Positions 25,601 to 37,029 of a stretch of 64,000 bases of DNA are shown here, piece by piece (positions within the stretch are counted from its first letter, which is position 1; each line of letters begins with the position of its first letter). The notes beneath the pieces were generated by a model. That model did no database searches. It was not told the origin of the DNA and saw only the letters and a list, made by a program, of their open reading frames with translations. The position numbers and the translations under genes are program-made. Source of the stretch: Drosophila miranda (lineage: Eukaryota > Arthropoda > Insecta > Diptera > Drosophilidae); assembly GCF_003369915.1 (NCBI RefSeq), contig NC_046675.1, forward strand, positions 28,768,001-28,832,000, written 5' to 3'.

Positions 25601-26659
25601 TATTCTATCAATCAATCAATATTAATATAGGCACATGGCATGACCGTAAGTCCTGCGCCAATCACAATCAATCATCCGTATATACATGCTAGTTATCCTG
25701 TAATGCCAAATTATATGCAGGTAAGATGATGCAACCAAAAAAATACCCCCCAACGAAATCAACATACTATAAAGAACCCAACAAAAAAAAAACCAACTAT
25801 ATTACAGAAATAAATATATAGTATATATATAATTTTGATTTCGACCTGAGTTGCCGTTTTATCGTTTTTTAGTTATTTGATCATTTGTATTTATTATTTC
25901 GTTAACCAATGTTTTAGTTTCCCATTCTTGACTATCAATCGAATATCTAACATCTTCAGCACTACTATCTAACGAAGAAAGCGATCTATACGCCAGTTTA
26001 ATCTCCTCCTAACTCCTAACTCTCGAAGCAAAAACCATCTGTTCTATCCTCTGAAAGCCACAAGCGTGTGTTCTGTCTCTCTATCCTCTTCTCCCTGTTT
26101 CTGGTCTCAAAGAGTGTTGCACTCCCTTGTGTTTTCCTTAATAATTAAGTTATTGTTTTTGATTTGCCCGTAGAATTATTCAGTTTTACAACCGAGTTAC
26201 TGTAGAATCTCCACTAACTTCCGTATGTAGACCACTGTTTTTCCCCACCAACTCACGGCGGCCTAAAGCTCTACTAAAAGAAAGAGAACTGTGTATCTTT
26301 ACCCTCTATCACTGATATATATATATATATATATATACTTTGTAGCCGTTGCGTCTGTCCTAGCAGTTTAAGAAGTATATATGTAACTCTCTCTCCCTAC
26401 CAGTGCATGCAGTTCTTTTGATTCGATTATCAGTGTATTCGTATTACTTACTCCCATTTTTGAATGACTCTTGTAGGGGATGCCGGTGATGGGGCAAGCC
26501 CCTTTGACTGGGGTGCAACCGACGATGATGTCGGCGCAAAGTAATTCCTCAACGGGAGCAGCAGCAGGAGCGACGGGAGGCATCATGCAGCCCATGCAGC
26601 CGACGCAGAATGGCAGCGGCAATAAAAGCGTACCACTGGATCCATTTGGTGCGTTATAA
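13673..26659 (+). CDS. lap: like-AP180 (lap), clathrin assembly adaptor of the CALM/AP180 family
   Basis: Lap binds PI(4,5)P2, clathrin and AP-2 and controls synaptic vesicle size and endocytosis. Coding exons: 13673-13808, 16175-16317, 18617-18692, 19338-19440, 19520-19641, 19709-19902, 19966-20102, 20260-20425, 20497-20833, 21435-21530, 21964-22200, 23616-23943, 24351-24450, 25631-25720, 26477-26659. Phases agree and give 815 codons, plus an optional 36-nt microexon at 19047. The first seven exons encode the ANTH domain; N-terminal landmarks are [16 protein letters not shown] and the lipid-binding [19 protein letters not shown]. The unstructured C-terminal half has NPF (EH-domain) motifs, DLF, a closing DPF (AP-2 ear) motif, Gln runs, and the family block [18 protein letters not shown] followed by the PVQWNSP segment. 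The start sits in a good context (TCATCATG). Confidence 0.92.
13809..16174 (+). other. lap intron 1, 2.4 kb
   Basis: Contains several GT and CT simple repeats (for example 14359-14379 and 15681-15708) and a pair of 14-nt G runs at 15947-15977. The donor is GTAAGT and the acceptor TTTGCAG. No extra exon was supported. Confidence 0.55.
15920..15994 (+). repeat. (GT)n flanking two 14-nt poly-G runs
   Basis: GT repeats run into Gs at 15947-15960, then TGT, then Gs at 15964-15977, then GT repeats again. It is inside lap intron 1, so the lap RNA carries the G-rich strand. Confidence 0.85.
17212..18235 (+). mobile_element. mini-me / DINE-1-like non-autonomous element
   Basis: The ends are a perfect 14-nt inverted pair, TTATACCCGATACT at 17212-17225 and its complement at 18222-18235. 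Inside are three diverged copies of a unit marked by GGGGGCGGAAG (near 17490, 17630 and 17890). A (GGAC)n tract follows at 18013-18080, then a short core with ATCGACTCGGCTATTGATGC, then a TA-rich tract and GGGGTCGGAAACG. The (GTCY)n - core - (TA)n order is the hallmark described for mini-me elements, now grouped with DINE-1/Helitron-like repeats. There is no coding capacity. The sequence just left of 17212 (from about 17175) may belong to the same insertion, so the left edge is uncertain. Confidence 0.75.
18013..18092 (+). repeat. (GGAC)n/(GACA)n microsatellite inside the element
   Basis: About 17 near-perfect GGAC units followed by GACAGACAGACAG. It is the internal (GTCY)n tract of the mini-me-like element. 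Confidence 0.85.
19047..19082 (+). other. probable 36-nt lap microexon
   Basis: Bounded by AG at 19045-19046 and GTGAGT from 19083. It enters and leaves in phase 1 and is exactly 12 codons, encoding [12 protein letters not shown] before the conserved GYDMSPF of the ANTH domain. Including it adds a Gly-rich loop between ANTH helices. The acceptor region is A-rich rather than pyrimidine-rich, as expected for a regulated exon. A 33-nt form using the AG three bases downstream is also in frame. Confidence 0.6.
21435..22200 (+). other. two possible in-frame cassette exons of lap
   Basis: Exons 21435-21530 (96 nt) and 21964-22200 (237 nt) both begin and end in phase 1, so either can be skipped without a frameshift. 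The second contains an NPF motif and a long Gln run. The first has an acceptor embedded in A-rich sequence (AAAAATAG). Confidence 0.6.
22201..23615 (+). other. lap intron, 1.4 kb
   Basis: AT-rich intron between the Gln-rich exon and the [10 protein letters not shown] exon. It ends in an unusual A-rich acceptor (ATGAAAAG). If the donor at 22201 is not used, translation runs on about 38 codons to a stop at 22316. Confidence 0.5.
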
Positions 26660-26938
26660 AGCGGCACTCATCCAAGCCACACACACACCCACACTTTAAG
26701 CGCTCTAACCTCATAGAAAGCAGACAAACACCCACACACATAATAAAATATTATAAATTATATATATATATATTGAAAAATCTAAAAATGTTTACACTAT
26801 GCTACACAGAAATGCTAAAGTAAAAAAAATGTTTATGGAAATGGCACTAAAAGCTAAAAGAACGGAAAAGAAAAAATTATATTATAATGTTGAACGAAAA
26901 AAAACAAACAAAAGCTATATACATACAATATACATGAG

Positions 26939-26969
<31 letters not shown>

Positions 26970-27760
26970 TATTACTATTTAAATGAAACAAAAAAAAAAA
27001 CCAACAAATAAGTTTGACTATTTATATGTATACACCAATTTATATACTATGTATGCTAAAAAGAACGAATGAAAAACGAAACAATTTCCGTAAATAGCTA
27101 AAAAGAAAAAGGAAGAAGAGTAGTCTATGAGAATTATACCTACGAGAACTCTACGATAAGTCTAAGCAAAACCCTGTAGTTGTGTCCTACGCCAATCACA
27201 CGTTGAACTACCTAAATTATGAAATACTAGTGGAAAACACTCTGTTAAAGCCTGTCGCTGGCCCCCCGATACCCAATTGCAATATTTTAATCCGTCTATA
27301 TGCAAATCTATAGTTTTTTCTGTTATTTGTGGTTAAATATACTATATATGTACTAGGTTTTTTTAAAACTGTTAAGTAAATTCTATTTTGTAACTCAAAT
27401 TATTGTAAAAGCATTCCAAGCTAGTTTCAATTTTGTCCAAATTTAATTTGCAAAAGTTAAAACATTTATTATTGTTAAGTATTATTTAAAAACTCTAAAG
27501 CAGCGCAGAAAATTGATGTAGAAACGTGTGCTGAAGATACGATTATGTTTAGATGCGATATATAAACCGCGGCATATATTTGAATATGTATGTGTTATAT
27601 ACTCTAGAGCCATTTATTTAATTGCTTCGAAAACCGACAACACATCAAGATACGTAGTTCATTTGAAGATTGTGTATATACAAAACGGAAAGCATGAGGC
27701 GTGTGCGTAGCCACCCACACGCTGAACTATGTCTAAATAAACATTTACATATAAATTATA
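26660..27760 (+). other. lap 3' untranslated region
   Basis: AT-rich sequence with a TA microsatellite at 26938-26962. An AATAAA signal at 27736-27741 is a reasonable end. Earlier or later ends cannot be excluded. Confidence 0.5.
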
Positions 27761-28669
27761 CAAAATATTTTCTGTTATTTTTTTTTTACTTTATGTTCTG
27801 CATGTGGACCTGGATGGAGCATGCCAAAATGACTTCCATTCAAACCTTCATTATATCTATCCCACCACCTCCATTCAGTGTGTAATAGTTTTTCTGATGA
27901 TTCCAAAGGTTTCTTCAACCCGCTTTCTTATCGTTACTATCGCCTTTTCCCAAAATTGCTTGCTATGTGAAAGACGGTTTTCTACCTTCAACGTTTTCTT
28001 ACTGGATCAGTGAATCTTTTGAAAGCTGAGATATGTATCTATCGCTTTTACACGCGTGTACTTACCAAATGTATAAATACTCAACGTTTTGAGCTGAAAA
28101 GTAGGCTATATTTTTGCACAAGTCCACAGGCAATTTCCACATTGCTCACAAACGTACATAATACTTTATAGTATATTCCTGATCTGCATCGAAATATAGA
28201 ACCAACATTTCAGAAATAGGAAGATTTGAAATCTATTGAAAATCTTTTCAAATATTGAGTCGAACGCAGCGTCATGCAGTCACAGAGAGACATGTCGTTG
28301 GGGGCTGTAGACATTTTGTAGCAAAGTTATTCTTTTTTGAATGAATATCTACGTCTATGTTGGCCAGGATCTAGGGATAATTATTCAAAGAGAAGAGCAG
28401 AGGGTGTAGTCGAGTATACAGCACCGCAAAATGCAATAAAATTTCAAAGCAAACAATCATATATGATATTTTGTCATTATCAATGTAAATTTAGCTAAAT
28501 TATACACTTAAAACAAAATACTTAAAAACCATACAAAAAACGCAAATCAGATAATTACAAAAAACAAAAAATGTTTCATGACAATATTTATACGCTGGTG
28601 TTTGAGCTAAAACGATACTCATACTTAGGATCTAACTAACATACAAACTGCAAAAATTATTCTATCGTA

Positions 28670-28886
28670 CATCTGTACGCTGCGCCCAACAAAACGATGT
28701 GAACACTGCGACCACTCAATGATCCTTCGGAATGGGGGATCTAGTGGAGCAGAATATAAAATATATGACATGCGAACAGTTTCCAATAAACTAAGCTTAG
28801 AAATGTATCTATAGGCAACGCAATAGAGAAAGAATCATATACCTATGAGCTCTTTATATTTCAATGAATGTTGTGTTTCTATTAGT
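28670..28886 (+). repeat. direct repeat, copy 1
   Basis: About 217 nt, closely matching 28969-29185. Shared landmarks are GGAATGGGGGATCT, ACATGCGAACAGTTTCC and TTGTGTTTCTATTAG in the same order. Confidence 0.8.
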
Positions 28887-28968
28887 TGATTACATTACTA
28901 CGCGCAACCAAGATGAGGTCAACCAATTAATGATCTAATGATATATCCCGTACATGAAGCATTAATGC

Positions 28969-29185
28969 ATCTGTACCGGTACAACAAAATGATGTGAGCA
29001 CTGCAACCACATAATGATCCCTCGGAATGGGGGATCTCTCGGAGCAGAATATAAAATATACGACATGCGAACAGTTTCCAAAAAACTAAGCTTAGAAATG
29101 TATCTTTAGAGATTGCATTATACATGTACTATCTACCTATGAGCTCTACATATTTCAATCAAAAAAATGTTGTGTTTCTATTAGT
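28969..29185 (+). repeat. direct repeat, copy 2
   Basis: Second copy of the 217-nt unit, offset by 299 nt from the first. By eye most positions agree with a few small differences. No terminal inverted repeats or coding content are evident. Confidence 0.8.
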
Positions 29186-29608
29186 TTAGGAGGCTGTTTT
29201 CCTACAAAAACCCTATTGATGCTTAAATTTGCAAACACCAAGAATTATAAGATATTTTATCACGATGACGTCTTCAAAATTCTACTCAAGTAAATTCTCA
29301 TTAAAATTGAAAACTATTTAGGTATGTACACGTATATGCACACAAACACACACATTCTCATCGGATAAACATAGATATTAAATATATATATTGTGTATTG
29401 TATAAAATTTATGTTGAAAACAGAACAAACCTTCAGAAACAAAACAAAAATGAAATGTTAGTGCAAAATAAATGTGTAAAATAAAAGATCTCAGTAGTTT
29501 TTATCTATTAATTCAAGCATTTTGCTTCATTAAAAAGTATATTCGTAGTGAAATCGTCACCTGCTCGTTAGATTCTTTCTGTATAGTTTTAATACAGATA
29601 TCTTCGCC

Positions 29609-31724
29609 ATGCCTTGCACTTTAAGACAGCGGGGCCTGGCCTATCGGCCACGTCGTAACAAGGACAAGGATGTCCTGGCCCCCAAGCCAGTGCATCCGCG
29701 TGCCTTGCGCTTCCATGGATTTTTCGGCATGTCGTATGTCCGCCAGCACGTGATGGTCGATGAACGCTGGACACCTAATTCGCTGACAGAGCAGTTCAAG
29801 GGAATGACCGACTTGTTGAGTAAGTGCCACACATCACGATCGTATGATATGTCCCCATATCCTTGGCTGCTCTTTAGCACGTCGCTTGGTGTTCAAGAAT
29901 CATGAATCGAAGGCCAATCGTTTGCGTTATTTCCGCGAAAATAAACGCCTTAAGATGCAATGTCGCGATGGACGCACAAAGCTGCAGAATATTCTGACCA
30001 ATGACAATACCCACAAGATACGGAATTTTCTGATCAACCACAAGGACATGCAACGGTTGTACCAGAAGATGCCCATTCATCTGGTGGTGGACAACATCAA
30101 TCAGCGGACCTTTGTGATGCGCAAGGAGCGAGATCGGCTGGAGTTTCGTTTGGATCAACTAAAGAAGCATTACAGGGACCTACTGGTACATATTCATGGT
30201 GCTTTTAAAATCCTTAAACTCTTAAAAATTTCCACTTATGTAGCTACAACGAGCTGTGTTAGAAAATCGCATCAAATATCAAAATGAATTTGTATTGGAC
30301 GAAGAGCTCAAGTCGCGGGTTTTCCTCAAAAAAATCGAGAACTCTAATGTGCGTCTCAAGGCCATAAAGACCATCAATAATACATATAAGAAAATGATAC
30401 AAGTTCTGGTACATGATGAGATCTTTTATGAGCCTATTCTACGCTCCCTGAGCGGTGATATGGAAGATCAATCCAATTTTATCAAGCATATACTGTATCT
30501 TGGAATGCCGGCCATATCAAAGTTTAAGGAGCTCAACGATGAGTATCGACATATGGAGAACAAGTCACGCAAGAATCTCCAAATGAAGCTGCAAATGTTG
30601 GCCTCGCTGAAGAAGCCGCCAGTGGCGGGATCTGTGGTACACACGAAGAACAAGGAGGAGGCACCGCCCACCGCGAATCTGAAACGTTATGTGCGAGAGA
30701 CACAGAGCATGCTGGTACTCAAATTGGAGCTCAAATCGATTGAGAAGATCATCAAAGAGGTGAAGTTTGTGACATTGTGCTCGCAGGCCAAAGAGATATA
30801 TCCAAGGTAACGAATTTAATGGAAATCCACTCCGAGAAAGCGAGTTTAATGCTGTCCAACTTTGCAGAATGAAGAGCCAAGTGGACAACAATGACAAGTT
30901 GCATCGCATGATTGTCAACGATATGCTGGCCCATGAAATGCTGGAAACCAAAATGAAATGTGCCAGCGTTCTTAAGGGAGTGTTGGTCAATAATCTTTCA
31001 GAGGAAGAAATCAAGTAGGTGGTTTTTTAAATACGGAGAACATACCCAAAACTTTCCCATATCTATAGCCGCCTGGAGCGCATCAAGGACTTGAAGAAAA
31101 TGCTCCGCAAAGAAGAGGAATTCGAGCAGGATACTCTGCAGCATCTCAAGAATCGTGCAGATGCCTATGTGTTGTTAAGGTAAGTTAGCAACGATTTTTA
31201 TGAGATATCGCTTATGCTGGCTTATTAGATGGACAATTTGGAATCTTGTGGAAATACTGCGTCACGTGGATCGTCAGCCCAAATTGCTTCGTGCACAGTA
31301 TCCCAATTCCTACTTGAAGTTGCCGCTGCTTAAATTTGAAATGCTGAACATGAGGGCCGCGGCACCAGAACTCTACGAGGAGAACAGTTGAGTGAAGAAG
31401 ACCTTTATGTAAATGGTTCTTAAACTTCTTCCCACAGTTGACAACATCATGCACATGGTGAAGCGTAAGATCTATAAATTGATGAAGGGCTATACTGTGG
31501 AGCTTCGCCGAGCCACCATCAAGCGTAATGTTGACGAATATCATGCCGATTACCTCGCCAGCCTCGACATGCTCGAGCCGATTGATAATGACGAGCAGCA
31601 ACAGGCAGCGCCCGAGGAGGATCTCCTCCAGGAGAACAAAACAATGGCCAATGTGCCCAATCGCAAGCAGATAAAGGCCCAGAGTGCCAAGCTTGTGGAG
31701 GAATTATCCAAGCGAGATGAATAG
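29609..31724 (+). CDS. coiled-coil protein of unknown function
   Basis: Seven exons are inferred: 29609-29819, 29878-30185, 30244-30806, 30868-31014, 31069-31179, 31229-31386 and 31438-31724. All introns are 49-61 nt, and the model gives 594 codons with consistent phases. The start follows TCGCC and begins MPCTLRQRGLAYRPRRNKDK. The protein is basic and mostly helical, with long charged heptad-like stretches such as RKERDRLEFRLDQLKKHYRD and NRLERIKDLKKMLRKEEEFE, and no membrane helix or signal peptide. The overall look resembles axonemal docking-complex or cilia-associated coiled-coil proteins (the CCDC63/CCDC114 class), which in flies are expressed in testis. That is a guess from composition only. 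Stop at 31722-31724; AATAAA at about 31910. Confidence 0.8.
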
Positions 31725-34700
31725 AACTTGTTTTGATTTTTATTTATGTGTTTTTTTTTATAGAAAGATAGAAATTTAAAGTAGTATCAAAAGTCGTTGC
31801 TCCAAATTTTGTTAAGTAAATGAAAGTGCCTCCAAATTTCAAATATTTCGGTGTCCTGATAGAAAAATGCAAATCAATTTCACATAATTGTTGTCTTCTT
31901 TTAGGCCATAATAAATAGCAGCGCAACAAAAGAGAAAAATGAATAAATCGTGAGCCGAACAATGGAAGCGCCTTCATATAATTGATCTGAAATTGCTGCA
32001 AACGTTTGCTTCACCTGGGGATCTCTTGGGTCGTTTCGGATCGGATTGCTTCAACTTTTGCCTTTTGACGACGACGACGCCCTGCAGTTTCGGTAGCTCT
32101 CGTTTGGTTGCCGCTGTTGCCAACCGTAAAAATAATGGCTAGGAAGAATTATTGTTCCATTGCCACATCACATAATTGGTGGGGAGGCTGGAGTTTTCTT
32201 TCGCTCTTCAGTTAGCTTTTCTCAGTTTGATTTGTGTGTTTGCTGTTGGCCAAAAGTGTGATGATGGGACTGAGATAAATCTGTGGGGAGTTTTTGGAGG
32301 CTAACCTTCTATCAATTATTCCGCATTCGAATGCATCAATAGCCCATTAATCATTTCCTGGCCACTCCACAGCCAAAGCCACTTCCTCTCTGTGCTCGAT
32401 CATACATTCAAGCCGCCGCAATCAAAAAGGTCAATCGTTGTCATAAAAATGTTACAACTTTATTCGACGGACGATGGATGGAAAATCATCACTGCTCCCC
32501 AAAAATGGAAGTTTTGACTGGAGATGGGTTTCATTTTCTGTCAGAGGAGTGCACAAACGTTTTCAGTTCAATCTTTATGCATACATACATACATTGTGTA
32601 GGTATGTACCTGTTTCCTACCTGTCTGCCTATCTATCTCTATGGTTATATCTGCGTACACGATATCACGCCGCCGCAGCCACCGAAAAACCTGGGCACGG
32701 GAGCACGCGAGCCTCCATAAGCCTCTCACAAATGAGGGTTATGCAAGCCTTACATTACACTCGTGCCTCCCCACCATGTTTATTCATATCCACACTCGCA
32801 TTCACTCGAACATATTCATGTGGTTTCATGCCGCCCCCCTCTTGGCAGACAAATTAGCCACTGGAAGTGTTTTGGTGATGATATTTTCGGGGGTCTGCCC
32901 TTAAAAGTTAATTTTGTGGTCAACTTTCGACACTTTGCAAATGAATGGGATTTGTCTTACAAATATTTTGATTCATTTTTGTGGCTGATTTGTTGGGTAA
33001 ATAAAATGAAGATGATCAAGTTGTTTAATTTGATGTTTAAATGTTGTTTAGAGTTCTCTAAATTTATTTCATAATGTATGCTCTTTCCTGTATAATTCGA
33101 TTAAAAAAACATTCATCAAATGATTATAATTAATCAGATGATCCCGGAAATATCGCACATCAATTAATCCCATTGATCAATGAGCATAATTATGGTCCAA
33201 AAAATATGAATTTTTTATGGGGGTTGCTGTTGCTGCTGCTTAGCAAATATTTCGGTTAATTATCAAAAATCTGTTGTCTGTTGGAAAGTCAGGGGCGTCT
33301 CTACTTACAGGAGCCAATCGAATGCCATGCCTCATTTGGCCATCGTTAATCTTCATAACCGAAACAAATGCAATTGCCATTGCAGCTTTTAACTGTCTGT
33401 CGAGTAGTCAAAACCTATTTAACCCGCCACTTGGCGCTCTTGCCCTGAAAAGCAACGATGAAGCTGGAGCTCAAGCTGGAGCTGCAGTTCCTGTAGTCAT
33501 CGCTCAAACGGTTGCAAGTTGCAACATTTCAAGAAGCCACAGCCCACCAGCATCAGAGGCAGCAGCAGCCACAAACGTTCGCTTAATAATTATGAACCTT
33601 CTTGGCTGTTGGCGGCAGTTTGTGTTTGAAATAATTCGTGGAGTAGCCCCGGTATCCATCCAGTATCCAACTTCCAGTATCCAACATCCAGCATCCAACT
33701 GCGATCCAACAGTCGTGGCAACAACAATTGGTAGTCAGTCAAGTTAACGCGGTCTGCGAAACTAGCCAATTTCTGTGAGCCGTTTTCTGCTGGCCCGAGT
33801 CGTGGCCAAAGGTTTTTCTCTCTTTGGTTTTTTCTTTTCGTACAATTTGTAAAACGAAGACGAACTACAGGGAGAAGCAGGAAGAAGGTTGTAGTGTGGC
33901 CGTAACGATATTTGAATGCTCTAACCCAAAAACTTAAGTATCTGTACAATTCTTAAGAGAACGGTAGGGTGAATTCCTTTAAGAAAGGAATGCTTTAATT
34001 TCTGTCTAAATTTGTAGTTCCGTTGAGTGGCTAAGAGCTCCCTTTTGAAAGGGTATATAATGCAGGATTTACTGGCCATGGCATGGAGCACCCCCAGGAA
34101 ATTATCTTGTCAATGGCTGGGCTTCAATTGCAGTCCAGCTATGGCCTGCGCTTTGGGGTCTCTATGGGGCCTGACTCTCTGACTTCAAACTCCGCCTGGA
34201 ATGGACAGTAGCACGGACATGGGGGACTGGCAGTAGTTCCCTTTTTTCCATCGTTTTTAAGGTGTGTTCCTGCAAAGCGCATGATCTCAGCCATATTTCT
34301 TCTTCATTTGCTGGGATAATTTACATATGGTTATATAAGCAGCGAGCCGCAACAGGAGAAGCAGCAGCATATACGAGTATCCATTGCAAAATTTCAACAT
34401 GTTTTATTTAATTGCCAAAGGAAAAACGACAAAGAGAAAGAGACCCCTCAAATTGAGTACACATGTAAGAGTTAAAATCGGATCCAGCGAACCATCCATC
34501 CCGTCCATCCCATCCATCGATCCCCATGCAATTGGTAATTTCTTTTAGGGCCAAACGTTTTGTCTTCGGTCAATGGGTGCGTAGACAATTTCCTAACATG
34601 TTGCCCCAACAGCAGGGGGCCCTGCTCCAGCAATCATTAAATGAAGCTCAACCAATTGTCAATGCTTCTACAGAAATTATACAATATATAAATTGGTTTT

Positions 34701-36390
34701 GCTCCAGATAAATCTCTTCAAAATTAATTGGGGAGATATTGAATTCATAGCCAATTTGGGCTATTATATCACTAGTCTTCACACCCATTTCTCTGGCCCA
34801 GAGACCGGCTTCAGAACAAAAGTGTTATAAATAAATCTGTGTCACTGGCAAAAGCCACAACACACAATAGACACAAGACGTTAAATTAATACACCTCAAA
34901 TCATTCAAGATTATGCAATTTATAGGAGTAAATGAAAATATCAAACACGCAAGCAAAAACGATGCTAAAGAATAGCAAAAACAACAAAAAAAGCGCAAAA
35001 GACTTGAACAGAAAACTTGTTTCGGTTCTAAGTGTAGAACAAGTTTTTGGCGATTGGTAACTTTCCCACTGTCCCACTGAAGAGTTTTAGGACCAACTGT
35101 GGAACTGTAAATTTACGTGGCATGCACACTGTAATAATGTCATCTTTCTAATTAAATGAGCTTCATAAATATTCAACCCAAAAGAGAATCATAGATAAGC
35201 AGAACTTCTCTTCCTTTTGTGAGTCGGCAAAATGTTTCGTGCTGCGATGCCATTAAGTCTGGGGCTCTGGGGTTTTGAAATCACTCTCTATAAATATGGA
35301 TTTCTCAAGAGCTCTGCGCCTGTGAAAGAGTGTCAGCATAATAGCAGATTATTTTAATTAATTTCCAAAAAGACAAAAGCGCACGCCCACATGCCAATGG
35401 CAAAACAAATGCCCAAAAACAAGAAGTACGAGTATCTTTGCTTTGTGTTAGGAATATAGTAATCATGCAATTGTTTGCCTAGTTCTAGGTTCTATGCCAG
35501 CTGCCGTTGCGTCTATGCAAATGTTCCTTATGCTTATCTCTATATAATTATACGAGTACTCGTACCAGCTGCAGTTGCAGTTATCGGGGAACATGGCTCG
35601 ACCTTAGACAACCTTAGAGGCATGCCCATGCCCAGGCCCCACCCTCGAGTTGCCCTTCAGGCCTCTCTCACTGCAATTGTTCAGTTAGGCAAACATTATA
35701 CACTTCATTTCATTTGGGTTGCCTTTAGACATGGCGTCTCCCTCAATGCCTCAATTAAACCATCATGCGCATGCGCAACTACTGTTTTGTGGCTTTTTGT
35801 TTTTCTTTTGCTTTGGCATTGCTTGAAGATGCCTATCACAGCCTCCCCTCCCTCCCCAACACTTACACGTCGATCTACAATTTTCGAGATCCAAGATAGC
35901 AGAATTTCGGGTTCCTTCGGCATTGAGGAGCCATCAAGTCGTGAATCAGTTAAAAGTTCTCGCAAAAATAATTGAAAGGTTCCTCCGCTCGAGTACTTGA
36001 AGCAATTACCAGGTCCGACAATGGCTTCATTTGCATGGGGGGCCATGATATGAGGAAGTGTCTAACTTTATGTCCGTGTGAACAATATTTTTGAGCACAG
36101 AAATGAAACAAAAATTATTTTAGTATTTAAATCTCTTATTATTACACTAGCAGTGTTTGTGTAAAAAGATTAAGTACAATTCGTGAAGTTTGGGCCATTA
36201 GCTCTTGTTTTTTCATAGTTTTCAGTGTATTATTCTATTTTTTTGTGTCAGCCTTCGTCCACGTCATGCGGCGGTCCCTTGCTCTGGAATGAGTCGATTG
36301 CACGAAACTATAGGTGGTATACCCAATAGTTCGGAGCTTGGCGAACTTCATCGAATGTGTACATCTTTCATGTGTGCGGGCTCTGCGGTT
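31725..36390. other. intergenic, no gene recognised
   Basis: After the short 3' untranslated region of the coiled-coil gene, ORFs such as 33274-33747 and 35475-35975 show neither family resemblance nor splice structure. Direct CCATCC and CATCCAG-type repeats occur near 33650-33700 and 34490-34520. Probably intergenic or regulatory DNA. Confidence 0.45.
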
Positions 36391-37029
36391 TTAATTTTGG
36401 TCTAATTTTATGGTATTTGGTTTGGAGTCCAACACATAGTCTTCAGCTAATCGGCCGAGTATGTAACGTCTGAATAGGTCTGAAAAGGTCTTAAGGCTCA
36501 AATTTGATGTGGTATTACCAATGGACTACTCACCCATTAATCTGCTCGATGGCATTGATTCCACTTGATTGATAGCAGGATCCGTATCCACACGTAGATC
36601 GTCCTGAGGCGACTTCACTTGTGGCTGCTCCTCTACTTGTGGCAATTGCGTTTTCGTTTCCAAAGCGTACTGATGCTGTTCCGTATCTGTGTTTGGCTCC
36701 TCTGCCATTTCTGGGGACAGGTCTGGCTCTTGCGAGTTCCTACTGCGAAAGATGTACAGCGGAATCCATTGGCGAGGACGAAAGCAGGGCCGCTCTGCAG
36801 CCGCTGCAGTCTCCTGAAGCGGCATCACCGAACTGCTAAGCGGCCGCGGCCCATATTTCCACTCGTTACTATCGTCCAGCACAAAGAAGATGCCCCAACC
36901 GATGAGCAGGGCCGCAAAGATGATGATGAGGAAGCATAGAAAGTCCTGAAGGAGGCCTTTCAGGTATTCCGCACCGCCCTGCCGATTGTTCCCTTCAGGA
37001 GTTTGCCTTTCAGCCTTCGAAAGATCCAT
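36391..37029 (-). CDS. small single-pass membrane protein, unknown function
   Basis: Exon 1 is 36534-37029 and exon 2 is 36391-36479, separated by a 54-nt intron (GTGAGT...TTTTCAG), 194 codons in all. The first exon alone would end two codons after the donor, at a TAG at 36526. The same frame reopens beyond it, and splicing joins LM to a Leu/Arg-rich end (DLFRRYILGRLAEDYVLDS). The N-terminus has no signal peptide. One hydrophobic helix lies at about residues 32-51 (FLCFLIIIFAALLIGWGIFF), followed by a polar, Pro/Glu/Gln-rich segment. Topology is probably N-in. I do not recognise the family. Confidence 0.66.

Larger units (their letters stand above)
27761..29608. other. spacer between lap and the coiled-coil gene
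   Basis: AT-rich DNA without a supported gene. It contains a direct duplication at 28670-28886 and 28969-29185. Additional AATAAA signals near 29468 and 29480 could serve a longer lap transcript. Confidence 0.5.

Noticed and set aside
33274..33747. 157-codon plus-strand ORF
   Set aside because: Composition looks like non-coding DNA with CATCCAG repeats; no family resemblance and no splice partner.
34526..34711. Short ORF after TTTCTTTTAG, resembling an exon
   Set aside because: No donor or partner exon with matching phase, and no recognised sequence.
36240..36390. Alternative 3' exon of the small membrane protein using AG near 36378
   Set aside because: An open frame of about 46 codons exists, but the acceptor is poor and the 54-nt intron gives a simpler model with an upstream stop.
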